In this document: piece after piece, positions 1 through 12,300 of the stretch
Layout: each line of letters opens with the position of its first letter
How positions within the stretch are numbered: position 1 is the first letter of the stretch
Source of the DNA: Chlorophyllum brunneum
Lineage: Eukaryota > Basidiomycota > Agaricomycetes > Agaricales > Agaricaceae
DNA length: 64,000 nucleotides
Assembly: GCA_963576785.1 (NCBI GenBank)
Contig: OY756148.1
Location: 620,001-684,000, forward strand
Reading direction: 5' to 3'
The notes under the pieces: model-generated
What the model was told of the DNA's origin: nothing
The model's input: the letters and a program-made list of their open reading frames with translations, nothing else
The model's database searches: none
Program-made: the position numbers and the translations under genes

Positions 1-1599
1 ACCGCTAAATAATATGTGGCTGCGAGCCACACACTCCAGTCAATTGCCACAAAAAAACCCGCTGGGCTTGTGGAGAGGAGTTGAAATAGAGATTGTAGGA
101 TTGTAAATGCTATTTATAATAGATGTTCAAGTCAGCACTGGGGATTTAAACTTGAAGCCACATTGCTTGCCTACCTAGGACTCTGAAGGCGATAATAAAT
201 GAACGTTGCGGATATAATTAAAAATAAGCCACTCACGGGATCAGGAATAGTGTTCCATCCCGGTAAAAAATGTAGACGATTGGCGTTAACTCCCTGATGT
301 GCAACAGAGTATCATAAAATGGCTGGCCAACAGGTGACGATTGGTGGAATGTTCGGATAAGCTTGATGAGCATTAAAATGACTTCAATGCCTGTTGAGCA
401 CAGTTGAATCACACTGCGCAGGTATTCCAAGTTCAATTCTAGACGGTGAAGGAGAGGGAGAAGGCTCACATTTTTGCTAGATGTATTCTAGGTCCGAAAG
501 AGCTTTCAAAGTCTGTCGTGTTCACCCAGCAACCATAAAATGGAAATTCATCGACAACGGTCCCACTACGATTAACCACAATAATAGACACCAGGGAAAT
601 CTAATGTCGTGCCAGCAAGTAAGTGGAGTGTGCAAGACAGAGGTCAGTAGACTTGCCAAAATTTCAGCTAATCAACAGAAGTCACGCGTAAGCCATTTTC
701 TGTCTTACAAACCTCAACTTCACCCACCAAACGTAATGAAACATAAGATGATTGTCACTAAACATCTTTAGTCACCACGGGTCTGGATTCCAAATGTCAA
801 AGACTCACCAGTAAGGTTCCGATTCCATAGTGCCCGGAGGCGTAAAATTAACAGAACCTTCAGTGTTGCCAAAAGAAGGACTTGTATAGATCTATGAAAT
901 TCAACATCACGTTTTGAGGCACGGTATGAAGTGCTTACAGTGTAGAAAACCATCGGTAAGCTATCCTACAGCTGGTGTGGTCGCAGTAGACCACCGTGAG
1001 CCTGACTTCTGGATGGCACATAAATACTTACACCTATCAGGTGTTGGGTAAGAGATACAATTAGAAGAAACGAGACAAGTCTCACTGGAGATCTGATGAA
1101 GTTATTTTGCTGAACTGATGGTAAATTGTAAATAGCCTCCTATTCAAGAGAATAAGTGATAGTACTTACCGTAAATGAGTATTCTGACCGATGTGAGCTC
1201 GTGCGGTCAGTTCGGAGATAAAGAATGCTGACATTATTCCTAGGAACGCCCACAATCGGAGAGAGAAGTAAACAACCCGGGCCAGTGTCCATTTGCCGCT
1301 AGGTTGGGCAACAAGTGAGAAGATGACAGGACAAGATAGTCTTGAGGCGTACTGATACATGTGCTTTACCTGCATCTTTGTCAGCCATGCACGTAGTCTA
1401 TGGCTATACACTCACTTCTTGAGGTAGAATGCGCAAGGTCTCGTAGACCACCACCGTGGCTGCAGCAACTGAATTTCCCTGTGTAAGAACGGGCACTTGA
1501 AGATACATAGGATGAGCACCTACGATTAAAACAGCCATTAAATTGTGTCAGGCTCAGATTACCGGCGTAGTCTTCAGGTGTCAGACCCCATTTGTCCAT
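1..1599 (-). CDS. DUF6533-like multipass membrane protein, copy A (3' end outside window)
   Basis: The ATG at 1599 opens a first exon starting MDKWGLTPEDYAGN, interrupted after FNGCFN by an intron with a GTAGGT donor. Later exons encode the family hallmarks: a VYETLRILPQE segment, a hydrophobic stretch with YFSLRLWAFLGIMSAF, a second one with LLLATLKVLLILRLRALWN, and the YIFYRDGTLFLIP motif near 240-290. The DUF6533 family of Agaricomycetes has the same order (helix plus Y-x-T-L-P-x-E, LRALWN-like loop, YRDGTL-like motif, then LNLRE at the C-terminus). The last exon, encoding GMRLILNLREA in other copies, lies left of position 1, so the gene is partial here. No frame break was seen. Function is unknown for the family; a plasma or endomembrane location is inferred from the hydrophobic segments. 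A TATA element lies at 1660-1666. Confidence 0.72.
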
Positions 1600-2182
1600 T
1601 TTCGTTTCAGTTCAGGGGTTTTTCTGTCGTTTACTTGGTTGCAAACAACAAGGCAAGGGTTATATACCACCCATATTCTAATTATACACAATATCGGGAA
1701 GACTATCATCAGCAACGCCCACAAAAGGCTGGCGACGATCCTTCGACCTTTTGGAAACAAATGGAATGGTGAAACCACATTTAAGAGGCTATTTTGGCAG
1801 TAGGAAACACTGAGGAAGGACACCAGTGGGGTGTGAACGGACTCCCGAAATCAGAAATCAGTGATGACCTATCATTCTGATGGTATCCGTCGTGTCACCT
1901 AGTGTCTGTGGATAGCGTCTCCAGGAGTCAGTTTCAAATCACTTTTTTCGTCTTCTGTGCCCGCCCGCATCGTTGGTATTCTGGGAAGAGATGGGTGATG
2001 GGAGATCAATATAAGGAGCATAGAGCGCCATTTACCTTTCAAAATAGGTGACTCGCCCATACCTTGTTATTTTACACCTGACCAGCTCGAAAACCTGGGT
2101 TCCTTCCAAAGCTAACCAACCAAAATTACACATGCCATAATCCCAGACAAAAGTCACCAACTTGGCCGAACCCAACAAAGTA
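1600..2182. other. Intergenic spacer between membrane copy A and kelch relic A
   Basis: This stretch holds the TATA element of membrane copy A (TTATATA, 1660-1666, read on the minus strand) and the degenerate sequence that follows a kelch gene in the other units. I see no further gene. Open frames here are short and have no recognisable motif. Confidence 0.5.
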
Positions 2183-3640
2183 TTAAGGATCAACGCCTCA
2201 ATCACGAACCTCGTAACCCGAGGCGAATAAGCACATGCAGCCAACTCAATATACACAGCGTCGAACAATTGAAGACCGTTAAACCTACAGATGATGAAAA
2301 GTCGGCTATCGGCAAGAACGGCGCCATGACATCCGCAAGACGGGGGCATTTTGCTGTGGACGGATGGGGTTTCATATTTGCGGTGAGACTCATGATGATA
2401 GTAGGCAATTAGCAATCCAACAGAAGTGACGGGAGAGAGAATGTACTGAGACTGAGAAGGACAAGTTCAGATGTGTATTCTGTACTGCCATGTCGGCCGA
2501 AGATGAATAGGTATGAGCCGACTTGTGTCGAACTGTGTGCTAGATACTTGTGGTCTTGATCTGTGTCCATATCCGTATATCTACACGCAGACATAAGGAA
2601 TTTAAGATTATAATGATGAGATTACACGCACCCAGGTTGAGAGTCCAAAGCTCGTCAAAACTACCTTCCCATCATTCCCTACAAGGTTGGCTGAATGATA
2701 TCCTTCGATCCAGTTCCTTTTATGCCTTTGGTTTCGATTAACTCCCATTTCATAGCCACACTCCCGTCTTCACTTCTTCCGCTTCCACGACTAGTCATCC
2801 ACCACGGCAAGGCTCATACTGCATCAATGCGCTCACGTCCGAAAATGCCATCATTCCGTTCCCATTACCGAATACCAAAATCTCGCTACCGTAGAGTACG
2901 GCCGTGCTTGCCCTTCTTTGGGGTGGGGAAGGTCCTGGAGTGATATGTGAGCGTGACAACCATCTGGGGACTGTGTCGGTGTGTACGGAATCGTAGTACG
3001 TTCACGGGGTATGGTGTCAATATATCCCAGTATTCGGTGCGTGCTCGGCGTCTTTCTTGTATACAAGTCGAGGAGACTTCGTGTGTGAGGAATGTGTACA
3101 TGTCCTCGGTCGCAGTGGCGTCGAGAACTGACGAGGGTTGTTGAACCACTGGGGTTCGAGGGGGTACTTGAGCTACTGCCGTTTATAGTAGATGTCGTCG
3201 AAATACGTTTTAACAGGCTACGATATTGCGAGCTTGTGGCTGAGCTCTGTCCCTGGGTCTGAGTTTGCGGCAAGGTATCCATGGAAGAAGTGACCGCACT
3301 ACCATCTTTCATCGTAGAACTGGAAATCCGCAGCGCTCGCCGCAATGGACCTCAGGCTTGAAATCCTTTGCGCCAGTTGAGCCTGTACTGAATTTACCGT
3401 TGATATAGCCGATGCGGTCGGATGAACGATGGACAGAGGGGGCCGAGGGCATGCGTGGTAGGGGAAGGAGGGCCAAAAGCTGCGGTGAGCGAAATTGATG
3501 ATGGTAGTTGGCAGTGAATTAGAGAATTGACGGAAACGACGAGAGAGGCTGAGAATGTACCGAGATTGGGGATTGAATTCGGATGGGCATTCTCTACTGA
3601 CATGTCTGGCGAAGATGAACAAGTATGACCCGATTGTGTA
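2183..3640 (-). pseudogene. Kelch-repeat protein pseudogene kA
   Basis: Read on the minus strand, this copy matches the intact kelch gene at 12,793-14,612 in blocks. The Ser/Thr-rich N-terminal region is at about 3150-3420, with SLRSIAASAADFQ and a GSSSSTPSNPSGS tract. A kelch exon-2 remnant lies at 2850-3000, and the last-exon block at 2190-2420. Material between the end of exon 1 and the middle of exon 2 is missing, because the frame jumps from the dibasic/Tyr region straight to the segment after the first kelch repeats. The glycine-rich loop region is also gone, and one base is lost before the usual stop near 2183, so the frame runs on. The 5' end at about 3520-3640 is a kelch exon-3/intron-3 fragment fused to exon 1, as in copies kB, kX and kH. 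It cannot encode a full propeller. Confidence 0.75.
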
Positions 3641-4363
3641 GAGTTATATGCTAGACACTTGTATGGCTACGTCAGATTGGTATGTAGCGGATTCACTGCA
3701 CCCCGTCAGAAGTGGTAGTTGTCTACGAGAGGAAGAAATTCATTAGTGTTACAGTCTCTACCACATGAATTCATGACCCAAAGGCACGGCTGCTCCAGAA
3801 AACGAACACAACCGATATCCCGCGTGAGTACATGAATGGTATTGGCGCCGAATGCTTTGAGGTCGTTTCTGTAGCCAGGCCGACATTATTTGAGTCTGTC
3901 GTTCCTCGTGGTCCCACCGCTGAACATTTTCGTTGAACAAACGTCCTTCACATATGGAGGGGGGGGCTGCAAGGGTTGGTAAGTATCCCAGCCCAAGCCG
4001 GAGCTGATGTCAGAGCTCAGAGGTGGTGATGGACTAGTGATAAATGGCCGAGAAACCGACAATTCATGAGCTGAATGGAATTTCGTATGATTATGGGTGG
4101 AGTGGGCAGAAGGATACGCAGTAATTTCGTCTTTCCGACACCGACGAAGTACTCAGTCGTAATCACAGAGATCCCAACAAAGGAGCGACTAAGGCAACAA
4201 GCGTTGTAGAGAAGGTCAAGGGTTTCATGTGGTTGCGTGGTCTAGGTTGAAACCAGGAAGAAGGAAATGAGACCCAACCTTACGTAACCATACATCCGAG
4301 CTCGCCACCAGCTATACTATTGCCCTTCCACCGCTGCTCCTCGACAAACCTCTCGTGAAGCCT
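3641..4363. repeat. Duplicated spacer upstream of kelch relic A
   Basis: About 720 bases without a supported gene. The sequence is similar to the spacers upstream of kB (8400-8840), kX (24,560-24,720) and kH (29,080-29,290). A block around 3740-3830 resembles 8520-8640, and the block at 3990-4090 resembles 8770-8870. It is therefore part of the amplified unit. A run of eight G is at about 3957-3966. I see no intact reading frame with a recognisable product. Confidence 0.55.
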
Positions 4364-6164
4364 CACCACTCACTCTCAGGCTCTTCGCGTGTCGTCCCAT
4401 GCCGAAACTGGATTGAGTGCATTGGTCGCGAGGCTAAGGTCTCCATCAGCCTGCAGTCAGCCTCACGAAGATTGAGGATCAGTCGCATTCCCTAGAAAAG
4501 TTTATGAATATTCATAATCATCGATTATTGGTACTCGGGTAACCATACCGCCAAGTAGTATGTGGTTGCGAGCCACACACTCCAGTCAATTACGGCAAAG
4601 AGGTCTTCCTGGCTTGTGAAGATGATTTGATATAGAACTTGAAGGATGGTGAATGCTATTTAAATAGATGTTCGGGCTAACCCTGGATATAAAATGTGAG
4701 GCCTCAATGTTTTGCCTACCTAGGACTCTGAGAGTGATGATAGATAAGCGTACAGTATTGAATATATAGACAAAACAGCGACCGCTACTCACGGGATCAA
4801 GAATAGCGTTCCATCCCGGTAGAAAATATAAATAATTGGCATTAACTTTTTGATGTGCGACATTGTATCAATAAAAGGCTGGCCAGCAGGTGTCGACCGG
4901 TGGAAGATTTGCACAAGTTTGATGACCATCAGAATGATCTCAATGCCTGTCGAGCACAGTTGAACCACACTGCATAGGTATACCAAGTTCATCTTAGAAA
5001 GGCGGAGAAAAGAAAAAGACTCACATTTTTGCTAGGTGTATCCGAACTCCAAAACTATCTTCAGGGTTCCTGCTGTGCGCCCAGCATCCATGAAGCGGAA
5101 ATGCATCATCAGTAATGCTATCGCGGTTATCGATGATAACAGAGATCAAGGAAACCTAATGCCGTACCAGTAAGTAAGTGGGTATGCGGACAGAGGAACA
5201 GTAGACTTACTAAAACTTCGGCTAAATAACGGATAGTGAGTCACACAAGCAGTCTTTCCTCCGACCACAGTCTCAGTTTCACCCACCGAGTGTAATAGTG
5301 TATAAAATGATTGTCACTGAAAATATTTGGTCACCATGCGTCTGAACTCAAAATGTCAAACACTCACCAATAAGGTTCTGATTCCATAGTGCCCGGAGGC
5401 GTAAAATTAGCAGAACCTTCAGTGTTGCCAGAAGAAAGACTTGTATGGATCTAAGAAAATTCAACATCACGTTTTGAGGCATGGGATGAAGTGCTTACAG
5501 GATAGAAACCCATGAATAGGCTATCTGGCAACTGGCATGGCGGCGGAAGACCATAGTGAGCCCGATGTTTGGATGTTTCATAACCACTTACATCTATCAC
5601 GTGTTGTGAGGACGATGAACAAGGGGAATAAGACATGATCTCACTGAATATCTGATGAATCTATTTTGTTGAACTGGCGGTAGATTGTAAATGGCGTCCT
5701 ATCTAAGAGAATAAGTGATAGTACTTACCGTAAATGAATATTCTGGCCGATGTGAGCGTGTGTGGTTGGTTCGCATATAGAATCGAGTACTGACATTATT
5801 CCCAGAAAGGCCCACAATCGGAGAGAGAAGTAGACAACCCGGGCCACCGTCCATTTTCCGCTAGGTCGAACAGCAAGTGAGAAGATGAGAGTACAAGATA
5901 GCGCTTGAGGCATACTGATACATATGCTTTACCTGCATCTTTGTCAGCCAGGCCAGTGGTCTGTAACTATACACTCACTTCTTGAGGTAAAGTGCGCAAG
6001 GTCTCATAGACCAGCACTGTGATCGCAGCAACTAAACGTTCCTGTGTAAGAATGGGCACCAGAGGGTACATGGGATCGGTACACGTACAATGAAAGCAGC
6101 CACCGAAGCGTGTGTCGCGGACGTCGGCAATGTAGCTCTCAGTTGTCAGGTCCCGTTTATCCAT
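4364..6164 (-). CDS. DUF6533-like multipass membrane protein, copy B
   Basis: The start at 6164 gives MDKRDLTTESYIADV. The first intron follows the Gly-Gly-Cys-Phe-His codons, and exon 2 gives VAAITVLVYETLRTLPQE. Further exons carry KWTVARVVYFSLRLWAFLG (about 5810-5870), the LLLATLKVLLILRLRALWN-like segment (about 5380-5440) and MPIIYIFYRDGTLFLIP-like sequence at about 4790-4850. The final exon begins after a CTAG acceptor near 4484 with GMRLILNLREADCRLM and ends ESEW with a stop at 4364. All main blocks are present, so this is a candidate intact gene of about a dozen short exons. It lies downstream of the kelch relic kB on the same strand, the repeated pattern in this cluster. The function is not known. 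Confidence 0.72.
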
Positions 6165-6219
6165 TTTCGCTCTGGCTTGGGGATTTGGTTGTAGTTTACT
6201 GGCTGGTAGACAATGCGGA

Positions 6220-6226
6220 TTATATA
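6220..6226 (-). promoter_or_regulatory. TATA element of membrane copy B
   Basis: TTATATA on the plus strand reads TATATAA on the minus strand, about 56 bases before the ATG at 6164. It sits in the conserved context GGGCGGTATATAA, shared with copies G and I. This is a core-promoter inference from position and conservation. Confidence 0.6.
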
Positions 6227-6660
6227 CCGCCCGTATTTCTAACTATACACAATATCACAAAAGACCACCATCATCAACAGCCATCATGAATATTCGACCA
6301 TTCCAGGGAAAATGCAGCGGCGGAATCACACGTGAGGGGCTGCTACGGGTATGGTGGACCTTCAGGGGCCCCAATGGAGTGCGAACAGACTCCCGGAATA
6401 GGTTACCACCCCACACTCTGATCGCAACGCCTCTAGGAACTTAGTTCTTTTTTGTTAGTAACAATTTCCTATACCTGTAACATGGGAACAGATGGATGAT
6501 TTAGAGATTGATACAGGCACAGAAAGCGACCTACTTATCAGCACAAAGGACGCCATCAAAACCACTCCACGTACGAAAATAACCTGAACCAGGTGGGGTC
6601 TTTCAATCACATATGCTTTAATATTTGTACCTGACCGTCTAGAAACTACCCAATAAAGCA

Positions 6661-8390
6661 TTAAGGAACCAACGCCTCAATCACGAAGCTCGTAACCTGA
6701 GGCAAATAAGCACTCGCAGCCAATTCGAAAATATGCACATCATCGAACAATTGAAGACCATTAAACCCGCCGATGAATAAATGTCTGTTATCAGCAAGAA
6801 CGGCGGTATGATATCCACGGGGCGCTGGAATTTTACTGTAGATAGGATCGGGTTTTCGTATTGTAATGAAATGGAAGTAGTGAATTAGCGATTTGACAGA
6901 AAGGAGGGCGAGATGGGGGGTGTACCGAGATTGAGAAGGTCGGGTTTGGGTGTGTATTCTGTACTGTATGTGTCAACTGAAGATGACCCGAATTGCATCG
7001 AATTGTGTGCTAGACTCTTGTACAGCATATTCGTCTTGATCCGTGTCCATACCCGGGTTTCTACACACCGATGTAGGAATCAGAAAGATGATGATTGTAA
7101 TGATGAAAATATTCCCGACAAGGTTGGTGGTATGATATCCCCTCGATCCATGTTTTGTATACCGTTGGTTTCAATGAGCTCCCATTTCATAGTCACACTC
7201 CCGTCTTTATTCCTTCCACTTCCACTACTAGTACGTCCGCCACCACCACAAGGTCCATATCCACCTTGATGTCCATAACCATAAGCATATGGGCCATGCT
7301 GCATCAAAGCACTGACGTCTAGCGTCCACACATCCAGAAGTACCATCATTCCATTCCCACCACCAAATACCAAAACCTTGCTACCATAAAGTACAGCCGT
7401 GTGTGCACTTCGTTGGGGTGGGGAAGGTCCTGGAGTGATATGTGGGCGTGATCACCGTCTGAAGAGCATGTCGAGGACGTATACGGAATTGTAGTACGGG
7501 GAACCATGGCTGCCACTGATGAAGACAATTTTACGGTCGACGAGAGTTACGCTATGTGCGTGTGAGGGGGAGGTGTGTCACTCAGACATTCGGGGTGTGT
7601 CCATTGCATTGTTTCTAGAGATGAACAACGTACAACCAGAATTAGGTCATCTTACGGAGATGGCATTGGATGGATACAGACCGACTTCTAGACGGTATAC
7701 ATCTTTGCAGCACTCGTGCTCGTCAGATCCACCAAAACATTATCGACAACAGTCACGCAATGCACCCAGAGAGTCCTGGTCGGGATCGCACCAGACACGG
7801 GGGCACGGTTCCAGTACTCGGTGCCTGCTCAGCGTCTTTTTCGTATACGAGTCGGGGAGTGCTTCGTATACGAGGCGTCTCGGTCGCGGTGGTATCGAGC
7901 ATTTGACGATTGGGGAGGAGGAGCATGTGAGGAGCATCGATGGTTGGACCACTGGAGTTGGTAGGGGTACTTGAGCTGCAGCTGTTCAAAGTAGATGTCG
8001 TTGAAGTGACACGTGTTAATGAGCTGCGCTGTTGTGCGCTTGCTAATGGCCCTGAGTCTCAGTCTGCTAGGTTAATCTGTGGAAGTGTTGCGCTTCCATC
8101 TGTCATCATGGAGCTCTGAAAATCCGAAGCGCTCGCCGCGATGGACTTGGCGGTTGAGCCTGAACTCGATTTACTGCTGATATGGTCAACACGATGGGAT
8201 GAATGGTGGACGGAGGAAGTGAAGGAGGGCGAAAGCTGTGGTCAGCGAGACTGACAGTTGGTAGTGAATTAGCGATTCGACAGAAACGAAGAGAGAGGCA
8301 GATAATGTACCAAGGTTAGGAAGTGTCCGCCAAAGGTGAAGAGATATGGTCTGATTGTGTTGAGCTATGTGCTAGACTTCTACGGCTAGG
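6661..8390 (-). pseudogene. Kelch-repeat protein pseudogene kB
   Basis: This is homologous to the intact kelch gene at 12,793-14,612 along most of its length. Recognisable blocks are VFGGGNGMM with DVWTLDVSALMQHGPYAYGY (about 7260-7370), a GPCGGGGRTSSGSGRNKDGS linker, and the last exon with GGFNGLQLFDD and AYLPQVTSFVIEALVP ending at 6661. Exon 1 has the 10-base deletion between two TACTGG repeats near 7810-7820, which shifts the frame. A further deletion after the ELIETNGIQ block removes the GGSDGKDSFDELWTL segment. The 5' end at 8220-8390 is the chimeric exon-3/exon-1 fusion. Several independent lesions make this a pseudogene. Confidence 0.8.
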
Positions 8391-8839
8391 TTGTCAGATA
8401 GTAGGGTAAAACTGTGGGTCTGAGTAATCTTGATGGGAGCGTCCGAGACACACACCAGTATACGTTGGGCGCCATTGGCACCGCCGCATCCCGCCAGGAG
8501 TGGTGTTCGTCTATGCAGAGGGGGAAATGTGTTAGTATTACACCGCCATTAATGACGGGATGCATGAGCTCATGAACCAAAGACATGGCCCCTCCAAGAC
8601 GAACACACCCAATAGTAATTGGGGTCCAGCGGTACTGATATCTCAGGTAAGTCCCGCCACAGCCAATGGGATTTGACACTATTGTTCTTCGTGATCCTAT
8701 GCTGCTGAACAAACGTCCGTGGCATATGAAGGGGGTGCCGCAAGTGATGAGTATCCTATCAATAGAACTAAGCCGGGGCTGATGTTCGCTACTTAGGGAT
8801 GGTGATGGACTGGCGAGAAATGGCCAGTGAACAGATCAT
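8391..8839. other. Spacer upstream of kelch relic B
   Basis: This duplicated spacer is similar to 3640-4000 and to the plus-strand spacers before kX and kH. On the minus strand it can be read as a short open frame with ALA-like hydrophobic and His-rich stretches (about 8386-8712), followed by a CTGCATAG-like splice acceptor near 8513. It could be a 5' exon or leader of the kelch transcript, but I cannot support a product. Confidence 0.4.
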
Positions 8840-9620
8840 TCGTGGGCTGAATGGAACTTCGTATGGTCATACGTAGGATTGGGATTAGTTGGAAAATTGA
8901 CCAATGGAATGGCCGGACGGATCCACCGAGAGCTCGAATTGTTGCGATTTGCTGGCTGCTTGCTTGTGGTGCGGAGTACGTTCACCTCTTTGCACCCTGC
9001 AGAATGAATCACTTACCAGGTCCACATCATTTACTAGCAGTGACAGCCCCATCTCATCCTCATCGCCTTCAACCACGTCATCCAGAAGATCTACTATTCT
9101 ACATTCTGCATCCATACCGACACCCCGTTGGTTATGTCTGGAGGTGCTGTGATGCCCACTGTCGTTACGGAACAACTATCAAATGTGAGATGAAGGAAGG
9201 ACTAAGCATCGCCCCATTGGTCTCGATTCGTGTCCATACCGTGTATATAGACACTGGTATAGGGAAACAGAAAACTGAACATTGTAATGGTGAGATTACA
9301 CGCACCCAGATCGAGAGTCCAAAGCTCGTCGAAACTATCCTTCCCATCACTTCCTCCGATAATATCCCCTACGAGATTGGCAGTATACCGCTATCAAAAC
9401 CTCCATCGAGTCGCATGCAATATGTTTCGAAAGTTTCTAACCATTTGGTTATTAACGCTTTAGAGGGGGGCCAACGGATCATATACATACGAACGGCACT
9501 GTGTGCATCGCTTAAACTCAGACGCGACATCTCCAGCTACGCAGTCGATGACCGACGTATTAAAGTGAGTGTCTTTCTTCCTAGAGGTTTGGAGGTACTC
9601 GCGAGTCATTGGGTTTGAAC
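8840..9620. repeat. Left copy of inverted spacer repeat (contains kelch exon-2 fragment)
   Basis: Read in reverse, this matches 23,895-24,600. The shared blocks are an edge near 9560-9600 (CCTAGAGGTT core), a block near 9400-9430 containing CGACTCGATGGAGG, a kelch exon-2 fragment encoding IIGGSDGKDSFDELWTLDLG at about 9290-9360 on the minus strand, and a Ser/Pro-rich region at 9050-9130. The fragment is joined to non-kelch sequence on its 5' side, so it is not a gene. The open frame of 255 codons on the plus strand (8851-9618) is antisense to this composite and is not considered real. Confidence 0.65.
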
Positions 9621-9873
9621 TGGCCGATGGGTACCCAAGTTATTTCGACTTTCCAATACTGACAAAGTACTCAGCTATGATCTCAGAGCGAGGTCCAAAC
9701 AACAGAGCGGCTAAGGGAACAAATACTGTTAGGGAAGGTCAAAGGTTTCATACGGTTGTGTGGTCTAGGTCGAAAGCAGGAAGGAAGAAATGAGATATAC
9801 AGTGCAGACTCGCTATTTACTCTTCACCTAAGCCCTACATAACCCAGCTCCCGTAGTGTGGCCTCACCGGCCT

Positions 9874-12243
9874 CACCAGTCACTCTCAGGCTCTTCTTGT
9901 ATCGTCCCATGCCGAAAGCGGATGGAGTGCATTGGTCGCGAGGTTAATGACTCCATCAGCTTGCAGTCAGCCTCACGAAGGTTGAGGATCAATCGCATTC
10001 CCTAGAAAAATTTGTGAATGTTCGTGATCACCAATTATTGGTACTTAGGTGACCATACCACCAAGTAGTATGTGACTGCAAGCCACCCACTCCAGTCAAT
10101 TCCTGCAAATTGGATGGCTACTTGGTCCGAAATTGTAATGAGGACTTGATATAGAGACTGAAGGATTGTAAATGCTGTTTGAAATATATGTTCAATTTAA
10201 CACTAGATGTTTAACCCGAGGCCTCAATGCTTTTGCCTACCTAGGACTCTGGTAGATCGGGATTCAGTACTATATGTGTATAGTCAATAACCTACTTACG
10301 GGATCAAGAATAGTGTTGTTGAGGAAACGACTGTAACGAGTTGTTTGCTGGGGGCAGCAGTAAACGCAGTGGGAGAGAACGTAGGGTCTACTCACCGAGA
10401 TAATAAGCTTCTATCTGATACCTGTAGTAAGGTAATTTGGATAGACAGATATTATTGATAAAGCGGTTAACGTCAGTTAAGTAGAGGTCAAAGTCGATAA
10501 GATCGATTGAGGTGTTGTACTCAAAGAGATAGGCAATGATGAAGAAGTTGTTCGATTGAACAAGATGCAGAACTTAGGTCTGCTACATAGGGTTTATATA
10601 CATATTATAACATAGGTGAGTCATACTACATAAAATACTAGCATTGCATGGATTGTTCCTTATGACTCCTTTTAACTGTGGCGTAGTGCCTGCGGAGTAC
10701 TGCGGAACGTAGTATCTAGTCATTGGTACTATGTAGAATAATCTATCAAGCACTTATGACTCCCATCGTATGCAGAGTAACTCATTAGAAGTTACTATGG
10801 AATGAAGTTACTGGAAAGTAACGGATCAGTCTATTATTATCATAATGACTTCATAGTCTATTTCTAGAATATGTCCGAAACTTCAACAAGTGTTCCATCC
10901 CGGTAGAAGATATAAAGAATTGGCGTTATCTCCTTGACATGCAACATTGTATTGATAAACGGCTGTCCAGCAGGTGCTGACTGGTGAATTGTTTGGCAAA
11001 GCCTGACGAGCATCAGGATGACTTCAATGCCCGTTGAGCACAGTTGAATCACACTACATAGATATACCAAGATCAATTTAGAAAGAGGGAGGGGGGCCAT
11101 GAAAAAGACTTACATCTTTGCTAGATGTATACTAAGTTCAAAAGGCCTTCTCGGGCCCGTAACAGTCATCCAGCAGCCGTGACGTGGATACGCATCAATA
11201 GGGATGGTATCATGACCAGAAGTAATAACAGACACCAGGGACACCTATTGTCATGTCAACAGTTATGCGGAGCGTGTAGACAGAGGACAACAGCCTTACT
11301 AGAATTTCAGCTAAACAACAGATACCACATAAGCAATTTCTCCTCCGATTACAACCTCAACTTCACTCACCGAATGTAGCAGAATACAAGATGATTGTCA
11401 CTAAAAGTCTTTGATCACAGGTCTGGATTCAAAATGTCAAAGACTCACCAACACGGTTCCGATTCCATAGTGCCCGGAGGCGCAATATCAGCAGGACCTT
11501 CAGTGTTGCCAGAAGAAGGACTTGTATAGATCTATGAAATTTAATGTCATGTTTTGGGGCATGGTATGAAGCGCGTACAGTGCAGAAAACTGGTAGGTTA
11601 TCACACAGCTGGTGTGGTGGCAATAGACTACCGTGAGCCCGACTTCTGGATGGCACATAACCACTTACACCTATCAAGTGTTGGGTAAGAGATACAATCA
11701 GCAGAAACAAGACAAGTCTCACTGGAGATCTGATGAAGTTATTTTGCTGAACTGATGGTAGATTGTAAATGGTTTCCTATCCAAGAGGATAGGAGATTAT
11801 ACTTGCTGTAAATAGATATTCTGGCTGATGTGAGCTTCTGTGGTTGGCTCAGGTATAGAATCGAGTACTGACCCTATTCCCAGGAAGGCCCAGAATCGGA
11901 GAGAGAAATAAAGAACCCGGGTCAGTGTCCATTTTCCGCTGGGTCAAGTAGCGAGTGAGAAGATGGGGAGGAGGGATGGTGTTTGAGGCGTACTGATACA
12001 TGTGCTTCACCTGTGTCCTCATCAACCAGGCAAGTTGTCCGTGGCTATTGTGACACTCACCTCCTGAGGTAAAGTGCGTAAGGTCTCACAGATCAGCAGT
12101 GTGATTGCAGCAGCTAAATGTTCCTGTGTGTAAGCCCGGAGATACAAGGGATCAGTACACGTACAATTGAAGCAACCATTGAAGTATGTGAGGCTGAGGT
12201 CACCTATGTATTCCTCAGGAGGCAGGTGCCAGTTAGAGTCCAT
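9874..12243 (-). pseudogene. DUF6533-like membrane protein copy C, interrupted by a solo LTR
   Basis: The ATG at 12,243 gives MDSNWHLPPEEYIGDL, then exon 2 AAAITLLICETLRTLPQE. Later blocks include the ATLKVLLILRLRALWNRN segment (about 11,460-11,540) and the CSTGIEVILMLVRL helix (about 10,990-11,050). The last exon ends ESDW with a stop at 9874. The exon coding YIFYRDGTL is split by a 572-bp insert (10,317-10,888) placed directly after the RDGT codons, so the normal exon is broken. Unless the insert is spliced out or the protein ends inside it, the product loses its last hydrophobic segment and the LNLRE tail. Without the insert the gene looks normal, so inactivation seems recent. Confidence 0.72.
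10312..10893. mobile_element. Solo LTR of an LTR retrotransposon with 5-bp target duplication
   Basis: The insert runs from TGTTGAGG at 10,317 to TTCAACA ending at 10,888, so it has TG...CA ends and the short inverted terminal repeat TGTTGA/TCAACA. It is flanked by the direct repeat AGTGT (10,312-10,316 and 10,889-10,893), the 5-bp target duplication expected of retrotransposon integrase. Other copies of the gene read straight from the left flank to the right flank, which proves the insertion. There is no coding region and only one LTR-sized unit, so it is read as a solo LTR left by LTR-LTR recombination. A TATA-like GGTTTATATACAT is at about 10,589. The superfamily (Copia or Gypsy) cannot be told. 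Confidence 0.85.
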
Positions 12244-12293
12244 GGCTCGGGGATTCGACTGTAGTTATCTGGTCACAGTCAATGAGGCAGGGG

Positions 12294-12300
12294 TTATATA
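12294..12300 (-). promoter_or_regulatory. TATA element of membrane copy C
   Basis: TTATATA on the plus strand (TATATAA on the minus strand) lies about 52 bases upstream of the ATG at 12,243, at the same spacing as in the other copies. Confidence 0.55.

Noticed and set aside
8851..9618. 255-codon plus-strand open frame, the longest in the left half after the kelch gene
   Set aside because: It runs antisense through a duplicated spacer that contains a reverse-oriented kelch exon fragment, has no codon-level signature of its own, and is broken in the mirrored copy at 24 kb.
10317..10888. Possible MITE or DNA transposon instead of an LTR
   Set aside because: Inverted ends are only about six bases and the 5-bp duplication with TG...CA ends fits an LTR better.
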